Shown piece after piece: positions 25,043 through 32,441 of a DNA stretch of 64,000 nucleotides. The position numbers and the translations under genes are program-made. Every line of letters begins with the position of its first letter. Within the stretch, counting starts at the first letter, position 1. The notes beneath the pieces were generated by a model, which ran no database searches, was not told the origin of the DNA, and worked only from the letters and a program-made list of their open reading frames with translations. The stretch comes from Agrobacterium vitis (GTDB taxonomy: Bacteria; Pseudomonadota; Alphaproteobacteria; Rhizobiales; Rhizobiaceae): positions 1,364,001-1,428,000 of the forward strand of contig NZ_CP146242.1 of NCBI RefSeq assembly GCF_037039395.1. The letters run 5' to 3'.

Positions 25043-27202
25043 CTATGCGGCCGCGATCGTCGCACCATGATCGTCGTCGTTGTCGGCATCGTCCATATCG
25101 TCCTCGTCGTCACCGGCGAGAAAATCGGGCAGCGCCTCCCCCGCGCCATCCGCTTCGGCCGCCGTGACCTCTGCGGCAGCCTCGCCATCGAGATCGGCAA
25201 GGCGCAGCGGTTCAGGCAGCCAGCCGGTATCCGCCAGAAGGCGCTCGGCCTCCACCGCCATGTCGCCTTTTTTCAGATGGACGATGAGCTGGGCCGCACG
25301 CTCGCCAGCGCCTTCACGGACGGCGGCGAGGATGCGCGGCTTAGTCACCCGGCCGAGATAGTTCTCAACCGTGGGCCGGAAGCCCGCGTCCACCATGTCG
25401 AGGCCGGTGGAGCGCGCCAGCCGATCAGCCTCGGCCATACGGCGATCAAGGGCTGCCTGCGATATCCCGGTGGCGCTGTGGGGATTCGGACGCTCGTATA
25501 GGGCGTTGACCCCGTAGGCGACGCAATGGGCGAGCAGCGCCAGGCGGCTGGTCTCGTCTAGCACGGCAAGCCAGTCCCAGAGCGCGTCATCGTCGGCCGG
25601 AATATCCGTCTTCCACTCCTCATGCCGTTGCGTAGCGGATTTCGCATAGGGTGCCTCGGCGAGATCCTTGTCCTGCTCACGGAAGGAGACCTGATTGACC
25701 GAAGCTTGCAGGCTTGCACCCGACGTACTGATGCGCTGGAAGGTGTCGCGAACCAACTTATGCAAAAGGGCCGTGAGCGCCACATGAGGATTGGCGCCGA
25801 CCGCGTCGCGAAGCGCCAGCGACCGATGTGCGGTCAGCTCGATTACGAGCCGTTCCGGCAGCGGCTTGATGACATCCTCCTCGTCATCCTCTTCCGGCGC
25901 GACCGGTTGACCGCCGATGGTGGTGACGGCCCGCTGGATGGTGGCGTTGGCGCCGACTTCTGAAGCAACGACATCGGGATCATCATTGCTCGCTTCGCCA
26001 TCGATAGCGAGCGGAGCTTCATCCTCGGGGCGGACATAGCCGCGATCGACGACCAGATCGCCATCACGATCGATGCTGACGAAAACGCCGGCGCGGGCGA
26101 TCTCAGCCGGATCGTAGATCATCGGGCGCTGCTCGAAAGCGTCAAGCGACTGCTCGATCTCTCCAAGGCGATGATCGATCTCGTCAGGCAGATCGTCGGC
26201 CTCGGCATATTCGGCTTCCAGACGATCATGTTCGTCACGAAGCGCCTCGCGGGCAGCACGCTCTTCGTCCGTCAGATTGGCTGTCGTGCCGACAAGCTCG
26301 CGCAGACCCTCGTCATGGCCATAGGGAAAGTTGACGGCGATCTCGACCCATTTCCAGCCTTCGCCGGCAATTTCCTCGGCGATGGTTTTCAGCTTTTCGC
26401 CAACCAGCCGATCGAGCAGGACCGGGTCCTGCAGCCAGCCGCCATGGTCGTCCTCAAACAGATCGCGCAGGAGGTAGCCGCCCGCCGCCTCGTAGGCGTC
26501 GATGCCGACGAACGCGGCGCGCTTGTCAGATGCGCGTACCGCAGTCTCGGTGAGCATGCGGCGGATTTGCCACGGCTCCTTCTGCCAGCCGTCCTTGATC
26601 GCTGCCCAGACCTGCTCCTGGCGCGCATGATCCTGCGAGACGGTGAAGGCCATAAGCTGCTTCAGCTCGATGCCGTCTTCGGCATAGATGTCGAGCAGCA
26701 CCGACGAGATGGAGGCCAGGCGCAGACGCTGCTTGACTACATTGACGTCGATGAGGAAGGCGGCGGCAATGTCTTCCTCCGTCATTCCCTTGTCGCGCAT
26801 GGTCTGGAAAGCGCGATACTGATCGAGAGGATGTGGCGGAACACGCTCGTCATTCTCGGCGAACGAGATTTCCTCCATGAGGATGCCGCTGGCAGCGTCG
26901 CCGACGACGCAGGGAACCGGCGCGGTCTTGGCGAGGCGCTTTTGCTTCACGAGGATCGCGAGAGCCTGATAGCGGCGACCGCCGGCAGGAACCTCGAACA
27001 TTCCGGTTTCCTGTCCTTCAGCGTCGAGGACTGGCCGGACATGAAGGCTCTGGATCAGGCCGCGCCGGGCGATCGAGGCCGCGAGGTCCTCGATCGAGAC
27101 GCCGGCCTTCACCCGCCGGACGTTGGACTGGCTGAGCACCAGCTTGTTGAAGGGGATGTCGCGCGAGGACGACAGGATGATCTTCTGAACTGCAGTAGCC
27201 AT
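25043..27202 (-). CDS. ParB/Spo0J-domain protein, element type
   Basis: 719 residues. Near the N-terminus NKLVLSQSNVRR...IEDLAASIARRGLIQSL and VPAGGRRYQAL are ParB nuclease/CTPase boxes (GxRRY), followed by a KorB/HTH-like region (MTEEDIAAAFLIDVNVVKQRLRLA). The long C-terminal part with an acidic tail is typical of the large ParB-like proteins of this element family. It may bind element DNA for partition or regulation; it is distant from parA, so direct pairing is uncertain. ATG 27202. Confidence 0.88.
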   Translation of the reverse strand: MATAVQKIILSSSRDIPFNKLVLSQSNVRRVKAGVSIEDLAASIARRGLIQSLHVRPVLDAEGQETGMFEVPAGGRRYQALAILVKQKRLAKTAPVPCVVGDAASGILMEEISFAENDERVPPHPLDQYRAFQTMRDKGMTEEDIAAAFLIDVNVVKQRLRLASISSVLLDIYAEDGIELKQLMAFTVSQDHARQEQVWAAIKDGWQKEPWQIRRMLTETAVRASDKRAAFVGIDAYEAAGGYLLRDLFEDDHGGWLQDPVLLDRLVGEKLKTIAEEIAGEGWKWVEIAVNFPYGHDEGLRELVGTTANLTDEERAAREALRDEHDRLEAEYAEADDLPDEIDHRLGEIEQSLDAFEQRPMIYDPAEIARAGVFVSIDRDGDLVVDRGYVRPEDEAPLAIDGEASNDDPDVVASEVGANATIQRAVTTIGGQPVAPEEDDEEDVIKPLPERLVIELTAHRSLALRDAVGANPHVALTALLHKLVRDTFQRISTSGASLQASVNQVSFREQDKDLAEAPYAKSATQRHEEWKTDIPADDDALWDWLAVLDETSRLALLAHCVAYGVNALYERPNPHSATGISQAALDRRMAEADRLARSTGLDMVDAGFRPTVENYLGRVTKPRILAAVREGAGERAAQLIVHLKKGDMAVEAERLLADTGWLPEPLRLADLDGEAAAEVTAAEADGAGEALPDFLAGDDEDDMDDADNDDDHGATIAAA

Positions 27203-27228
27203 CGGGATTTACTCCGTGACGGGCGGCC

Positions 27229-27259
27229 GAGACTCTCTCTCAACCTCCAACCGGTCACG
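27229..27259 (-). promoter_or_regulatory. Conserved leader before the ParB-like gene
   Basis: On the minus strand CGTGACCGGTTGGAGGTTG followed by GAGAGAGAGTCTC lies about 30 bases before the ParB-like gene; nearly the same string precedes DUF932 (28596-28628). The similarity suggests a shared regulator site or RNA leader. Confidence 0.4.
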
Positions 27260-27375
27260 AAGCGAAGCGCCGCCCTCTTCCTCTAAAGGGGGCAGCGTCA
27301 CGAACCGGCAAACCTGAAAGGCACGGAAGCGCAAAGCCGGAGACGCAGAAAACCGCATCCCCGGCTTTGCGGAAA

Positions 27376-28569
27376 TCAGGCAGCTCGATCGAGCAGCTTC
27401 TTGGCCTTGCCCTCCATGTCGAGGCGGGCGTCCTGATGGGGCTTGTCGCGCGCGACGGCGGTGATGCCCTGCACGAAATCGAAGATGGACTCCGGCGGGC
27501 GACCTTCCTCCGCCAGCACCCTGTCGATGATCTTGCCGGTCTCGGCCTTGGAGAAGCCGCGACGACGCAGGAAGTCAGTGCGGTCTTCGTCCGTCCTGGC
27601 GACGATCCGCTCGCGGGCCGCCCTGATGCCGTTGACGAACGGCAGGGGCGAGGAGTTCGCGAAGTTCGCCAGCGCCGGGGCTGCCTCGTGCGCGAAGCGA
27701 TTGGCGGCATATTTGGAGTGGCGGATGGTGATTTCCTCGAAATCCTCCACGCCCCACAAATTGCGATTCTGGCATACCGCGCGCAGATAGAAGCTCGCCA
27801 TGCCGAGCGTCTTGGCGCCGACCTCGGAATTCCAGCAGTAGAAGCCCCGGAAATAGAGATCCGGCGAGCCGTCGGGAAGGCGGCCGGCCTCGATCGGGTT
27901 CAGGTCGTCGACCAGGAACAGGAAGACATCGCGATCGGAGGCATAGAGCGTCGTCGTGTCCTTGGTGATGTCGACGCGCGGATTGTAGATGCCGGTCGAC
28001 CAGTCGAGCACGCCCGGGACCCTCCAGCGGGTATCGCCCGTGCCATTGCCGGCGATACGCTGGACGGCCTCGACCAGCTCGTGGTCGTAGATGCGGCCAT
28101 AGTCCGGGCCAGTGACGGCGCGCAGTTCGACACGGCCAGTACCGGTTTCGAGTGTCTTGATCTGCTCGGCCCGATTGGAGGTCAGGCCGTATTGCAGGTT
28201 GATGGCGGCAAGTGCGGCTGGGAGCTGCCGAAGATAGGCAGCTGGGGCACCGACCAGGCTGGCGAGCTGGCCGAAGGACCAGTGTGTCGGCGCGATTGCC
28301 GCATCGGTGCCCGGCAGGATCAGGCCCAGTCGCTCTGAGTCACTGCGGTTCGCCTCGACATGGATGAGCGCGCTCTCCACCACCCGCGTCCGGCTACGTT
28401 CGGTGCGATCGCGGACCGTGTGGGCCAACTCGGACAGGGAGAGGTAGCGCTCGTCGGCCGGACGCGAGAACCACTCTGACGAGACGCGGCCGACCCGTTC
28501 GCCACGACCGACATCGACCTTGTAACCGCCGCTGGTGTCACGGCGCGCATCGAGGACCTGCATATTCAT
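27376..28569 (-). CDS. DUF932 family protein
   Basis: 397 residues. The core (LRQLPAALAAINLQYGL...LRAVTGPDYGRIYDHELVEAV...ASFYLRAVCQNRNLWG) matches DUF932, phage and plasmid proteins of unknown function that resemble the YfjQ/GPxx group. ATG 28569 with GGAG about 9 bases upstream is chosen. It is the last backbone gene on this side; defence cargo begins after it. Confidence 0.85.
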   Translation of the reverse strand: MNMQVLDARRDTSGGYKVDVGRGERVGRVSSEWFSRPADERYLSLSELAHTVRDRTERSRTRVVESALIHVEANRSDSERLGLILPGTDAAIAPTHWSFGQLASLVGAPAAYLRQLPAALAAINLQYGLTSNRAEQIKTLETGTGRVELRAVTGPDYGRIYDHELVEAVQRIAGNGTGDTRWRVPGVLDWSTGIYNPRVDITKDTTTLYASDRDVFLFLVDDLNPIEAGRLPDGSPDLYFRGFYCWNSEVGAKTLGMASFYLRAVCQNRNLWGVEDFEEITIRHSKYAANRFAHEAAPALANFANSSPLPFVNGIRAARERIVARTDEDRTDFLRRRGFSKAETGKIIDRVLAEEGRPPESIFDFVQGITAVARDKPHQDARLDMEGKAKKLLDRAA

Positions 28570-28595
28570 GGGACCAATCTCCATGACGGACGTCA

Positions 28596-28628
28596 GAGAC
28601 CTCTTCTCCAACCTTCAACCCGTCACGG
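28596..28628 (-). promoter_or_regulatory. Conserved leader before DUF932
   Basis: On the minus strand CGTGACGGGTTGAAGGTTG then GAGAAGAGGTCTC, closely matching the ParB-like gene's leader. The remaining 28629-28918 gap holds G/C-rich hairpin-prone sequence and the divergent AbiEi promoter region; no gene is supported there. Confidence 0.4.
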
Positions 28629-28918
28629 AAATCGGTACGCTCTCTCACTCTCAGGGGCGTTGCGGGGTCTCCCCGCAGAAGGGGTCGGCCGAGACCAGTG
28701 GGCTCGGACGCAGGGGAAGGCCTTCCCCTCCCGGTGAGGATGTAGAAGGTGGTCTGAAGATTGGTCGTCGCTGTTTGCTCAGGTCCGTTTTGAGGCGAAC
28801 GCGTTTCGCAAAAGCGGCGGGCTCTTTGATCTGGCACCTTTCTTTGGAATTCGAAGGGTGATACAAATCCTCGGACAATAGGTCCTATGTTCCGAGTTTC
28901 CGTATCGTGCAACGATCC

Positions 28919-29524
28919 ATGTCCCAACGCCAGATCGCCCATACCGTGCTGACCGCGCGCGGAATTTCGCGCTTGGCAGAACTGCGTGTAGCAGGCGTAA
29001 CCGCTGCCACCATGAGCCGCATGGAACGTGACGGCGAGGTGCTACGGCTCGCGCGCGGACTTTATCAGCTTTCCGATGCGCCCCTCGACGTTCACCATAG
29101 TCTCGCAGAGACGGCCAAACGGGTTCCCAAGGGCGTCGTTTGCCTCGTTTCTGCCCTGGCGTTCCACGGGCTGACCGATCAGCTGCCAAGGAAAGTTTGG
29201 CTCGCCGTGGGTCAGAAGGACTGGTCTCCGAAACCTGAAGGCACGCCCATTCGACTGGTGCGTTTCACAGATCGTCTCCTGACGGAGGGGGTTGAGACCC
29301 ACCCTGTCGAGAGGGTGCCCGTGAAGGTTTTCAGTGTCGCAAAGACGATCGCCGATTGCTTCCGATATCGGAACAAGATTGGCCTGTCGGTGGCGATCGA
29401 AGGCCTGCAGGAAGCGCTGCGCCAGCGCAAGACGACGCCAAGCGAGATTGCCAGCCAGGCTGAACGAGGAACGGTTGCCACGGTCATTCGGCCCTATCTC
29501 GAGGCACTGACCGCCAATGGCTAA
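28919..29524 (+). CDS. AbiEi-family antitoxin (type IV toxin-antitoxin)
   Basis: 201 residues. N-terminal winged helix (RGISRLAELRVAGVTAATMSRMERDGEVLRLARGLYQL pattern: an HTH then the RGLYQL strand) and an AbiEi C-terminal domain (CLVSALAFHGLTDQLP, FSVAKTIADCFRYRNKIG). AbiEi represses its operon and counters the AbiEii nucleotidyltransferase toxin. The next ORF begins like AbiEii but is truncated, so this antitoxin appears to be an orphan. ATG 28919 is preferred; no strong ribosome site is seen. Confidence 0.85.
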   Translation: MSQRQIAHTVLTARGISRLAELRVAGVTAATMSRMERDGEVLRLARGLYQLSDAPLDVHHSLAETAKRVPKGVVCLVSALAFHGLTDQLPRKVWLAVGQKDWSPKPEGTPIRLVRFTDRLLTEGVETHPVERVPVKVFSVAKTIADCFRYRNKIGLSVAIEGLQEALRQRKTTPSEIASQAERGTVATVIRPYLEALTANG

Positions 29525-29648
29525 GGAGATCGAGACTATCGGCACCTCAGTTCAAGATCGCTTCTCACAGGTTTCCGAAGCGAGGCGATGTGGTCCGGGC
29601 GGGCACGGACTAGAATTCTTGACCATAGACGTAATTCGTCATATATGA
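29517..29648 (+). pseudogene. Truncated AbiEii toxin (5' stub)
   Basis: ATG 29517 overlaps the AbiEi stop by 8 bases and reads MAKEIETIGTSVQDRF, which resembles the start of AbiEii/AbiGii nucleotidyltransferase toxins. Similarity ends after about 23 codons (near 29587) and an unrelated frame stops at 29648 inside the hip promoter. The catalytic domain is missing, so the toxin is gone, probably by the insertion or deletion that brought in hipBA. Confidence 0.6.
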
Positions 29649-29649
29649 C
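29619..29649 (+). promoter_or_regulatory. hipBA promoter with palindromic operator
   Basis: TTGACC (29619-29624) and TATATG (29642-29647) are spaced 17 bases, a sigma-70-like promoter. The -10 is buried in the perfect 12-bp palindrome GTCATATATGAC (29638-29649), a natural HipB binding site. GTCAAATATG follows at about 29663 and recurs downstream of hipA near 31331. Confidence 0.5.
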
Positions 29650-29674
29650 ATTTGGTGCAGTACGTCAAATATGG

Positions 29675-30061
29675 ATGATTGAGATGGGCTCCCCCAAGGC
29701 GAAGCCAGCACTGGAACGGCTGGGACACGATATCCGCAACGCGCGTTTGCGGCGTGGCATCGCCGTGGCAGATCTCGCTGTGCGTGCGGGAACCTCGCCA
29801 AGTTCCGTCGCCCGCCTTGAACGGGGTGATCCGGGCGTTGCCATCGGAACGCTTGCCGACGTTCTCGTTGTGCTGGGCCTTCTGGAGCGGCTCGCTGACC
29901 TGGTCGATATCCGCAAGGACGATCTGGGGCTGGCGCTGGCAGCGGAGCACGGACCGCGCAGGGGCCGCTCCTTCGCGGCGAGGCTGAAAAAGCAGAAGGC
30001 CCAAACGGAGGAGACGCAGGATCGGCAGGACGTTGTGGACCCTGACGGGGCCTCCTTCTGA
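29675..30061 (+). CDS. hipB: HipB-like XRE antitoxin
   Basis: 128 residues. LGHDIRNARLRRGIAVADLA...GTSPSSVARLERGDPGVAIG is an XRE helix-turn-helix, followed by a C-terminal basic tail. It would bind the operator at 29638-29649 and neutralise HipA. The stop overlaps the hipA ATG (TGATG), so the two are coupled. The start is uncertain: ATG 29675 and ATG 29684 both lack a strong ribosome site, and a longer upstream frame is unlikely because it crosses the promoter. Confidence 0.8.
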   Translation: MIEMGSPKAKPALERLGHDIRNARLRRGIAVADLAVRAGTSPSSVARLERGDPGVAIGTLADVLVVLGLLERLADLVDIRKDDLGLALAAEHGPRRGRSFAARLKKQKAQTEETQDRQDVVDPDGASF

Positions 30062-31293
30062 TGGCCGATTTCGTCGCCCATGTCGCGCTTGGCGAAGGCC
30101 GGACATCGGTGGGCCAGTTGCGTTTCACCCATACCGGGCCACGGCAATTCTCGACCTTCGCCTATGGTGCCGAATGGATCGAAAACCCGCGCGCCTTCGC
30201 CATACAGCCCGATTTCTCTCTTGAGGCCGGGCCATTCCACACCTCGGGGCAGCCCGGCAACATGCGCGACGCATTGGCGGGCGTTTTCGCCGATGCGGCT
30301 CCGGACAGTTGGGGACGCAGGCTGCTCGAACGCGCCTATGGCAATGGTCTCAACGAATTCGAGTATCTGACGCTTTCCGACGATACCTGCCGGCAAGGCG
30401 CGTTGCGCTTTCTGGATGACAAGGGCGTGGTCATTCGCGGCAAGGCAGCGGACGCCGTTCCGCGTCTGGTCGATCTCGAAACCATTACGGCGATCGCGCG
30501 CGCCTATGAGCAAGGCAAGGAAATCTCGCCCGGGGAGATGCAGGCGCTGGCCGGCGCTGGCGGCTCCGGCGGCGCGCGCCCCAAAGCCAATGTCAGGGAC
30601 GGCGATGTGTTGTGGCTGGCGAAGTTCACCTCGGTCCACGATCAACAGCCAATCGAGCGCGTCGAGATCGCGACGCTGCGTCTGGCCGCGGCCTGCGGTA
30701 TCCGCACGCCCGAAACACGGTTGGAACTGGCCGACACGCCGTTCCCGGTCGCGCTGATCAAACGGTTCGACCGGCGTGGGGCCGCACGGATTCCCTACAT
30801 CTCCGCGCGCACTGCGCTCGGCAAGACAGGAGCGGAACTGGGGTCCTATACCGAGATCGTTGATTTCATACGGTCTCATTCATCCGACCCCATGTCCGAC
30901 TTTCGCGAACTTTATCGGCGTCTAATCTTCACCATCCTCGTGTCCAACAAGGACGATCACCTGAAGAACCACGGCTTCCTCTATGTGGGGGCGGGTCAGT
31001 GGCGCTTGTCGCCGGTATTCGACGTGAACCCGGCGCCGGACCGCAATCCGCATCTCGAGACCGCGATCCTTGAGGGCGGCGCCCATGATCGGTCGGTCGC
31101 CCTCGCGCTGGAAGCCTGCGCGTTTTTTGAGATCCCCGAGGCCGAGGCACGGGAGATCATCCGAACAACGGCGCAGTGCATATCGGACGGCTGGCGTGAA
31201 GCCTTCAGACAGGTGGGCGTCTCTGGCGCGCTGGCGCGCGACTATGAGGCTGCATTCGTCAGCGATGAAATAGTAACGGCGCGAAGTTTTTAA
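30061..31293 (+). CDS. hipA: HipA-family Ser/Thr kinase toxin
   Basis: 410 residues, normal for HipA. The N-subdomain (GALRFLD...), the nucleotide-binding region GAGGSGGARPKANV, and the catalytic loop VSNKDDHLKNHG (about residues 294-305) followed by LSPVFDVNPAP (DxN metal ligand) are all present, so the kinase should be active. HipA phosphorylates a translation factor such as glutamyl-tRNA synthetase and causes growth arrest. Co-transcribed with hipB. Confidence 0.9.
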   Translation: MADFVAHVALGEGRTSVGQLRFTHTGPRQFSTFAYGAEWIENPRAFAIQPDFSLEAGPFHTSGQPGNMRDALAGVFADAAPDSWGRRLLERAYGNGLNEFEYLTLSDDTCRQGALRFLDDKGVVIRGKAADAVPRLVDLETITAIARAYEQGKEISPGEMQALAGAGGSGGARPKANVRDGDVLWLAKFTSVHDQQPIERVEIATLRLAAACGIRTPETRLELADTPFPVALIKRFDRRGAARIPYISARTALGKTGAELGSYTEIVDFIRSHSSDPMSDFRELYRRLIFTILVSNKDDHLKNHGFLYVGAGQWRLSPVFDVNPAPDRNPHLETAILEGGAHDRSVALALEACAFFEIPEAEAREIIRTTAQCISDGWREAFRQVGVSGALARDYEAAFVSDEIVTARSF

Positions 31294-31436
31294 GTCATAT
31301 TTGGCGAGTTATTGACGATTGCTGGTCAAATATGATTTTTAAGATCACCGATCCGCCTCATGAAACATCTTGCGCCGCCTAGATGGTTACGGGGACGAAC
31401 CAGAGAACCATGAAGCCGGATACCGTGCTCAAGGCC

Positions 31437-32441
31437 TCAAAAACGCGTGCGTTGATATCGCCATGGATCCATCGGCCGCCCATGACGGTCGGCCTTCTTC
31501 CGAACGATCTCCGCCGAAAGCACGTCGTCAATCCGCACGCGTGCTGCCTCCTCTTTCAAGCCCAACGCTTGCCGTTTTTCAAAGTCGTGCTCCCACAACA
31601 GCGCCTCCTGGCATTCGAGGACCGCGACCCTTTCGGCAAGTACCTTCGGATGGGTGTGCAGCCAGCGGACAAAGGCAACCGCACCTGGGGTTCGCTGCCA
31701 AAGGTCCCCGCACTGATCCAGATAGCTGCGAGCCGTCTCCGGTTCGGCAAGGTTCGAGCCGTGCCAGATCGCAAGCGCCGCCGGCTCGGGGTTCCCTGAC
31801 AACATCTCGGCGATATAGCCGTTCGCGACAAAACCATGGCGCAGCCTCGTCGCGGCAGCGATGGGATCACCGGCTTTCAGGTGCAGCAGGGCATGCTCAT
31901 AGTGATAAGGCGGGTAGTGTGGGGCTTCATCCGTGAAAATGCGCTCGGCGTTTGCCGTTGCACCGGCGCGTAGATATTCCGGACCAATCAGATAGCGGAT
32001 GCCCTGATTGTCGTTCGGATTCCAGGCGAGCATCTTCTCCATCAGCCGCAGAGCATCCTTGCGCTGGCCAAGCCGGAGCTGCGACAGGACAACGCCATGC
32101 GCCGCGCGCAGAAAGGGGCGATTTTCGAGGAAGCCCCATTCGATCGAACCGGCGTAGTTGGCGGGGATCGCGCGCTCACCCGCTTCCAGACCCTGAAAGC
32201 AGGCTTGGAGTGCAAGCTTGGGCTTGCCTTCTTCCATGAGTGCATAGCCCAGATGGGCATGGCCATCGATGAAGTAGGGGTGCCGATCGACCAGCGCCTT
32301 CAGCGTCTTGAGGTACTTTGCAGGCGAGAGCGACCCGCCATCGCGCTGCTCAAGCGCGTCATCCAGTTCCTCGACGATCTGCTCATAACCATCGCCATGA
32401 CGGAAAACACCGCCGTCATCGAAGATTTCAAGCGTGAGCAT
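31437..32441 (-). CDS. TPR-repeat protein next to the GHKL nuclease
   Basis: 334 residues. Helical repeats such as YFIDGHAHLGYALMEEGKPK, FLRAAHGVVLSQLRLGQRKD and IRYLIGPEYLRAGATANAER follow the tetratricopeptide pattern, so it is probably a scaffold protein. AGGAG precedes ATG 32441. It starts right after the real end of the GHKL gene and is probably in the same operon. It may sense or regulate its partner (inference). Confidence 0.7.
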   Translation of the reverse strand: MLTLEIFDDGGVFRHGDGYEQIVEELDDALEQRDGGSLSPAKYLKTLKALVDRHPYFIDGHAHLGYALMEEGKPKLALQACFQGLEAGERAIPANYAGSIEWGFLENRPFLRAAHGVVLSQLRLGQRKDALRLMEKMLAWNPNDNQGIRYLIGPEYLRAGATANAERIFTDEAPHYPPYHYEHALLHLKAGDPIAAATRLRHGFVANGYIAEMLSGNPEPAALAIWHGSNLAEPETARSYLDQCGDLWQRTPGAVAFVRWLHTHPKVLAERVAVLECQEALLWEHDFEKRQALGLKEEAARVRIDDVLSAEIVRKKADRHGRPMDPWRYQRTRF

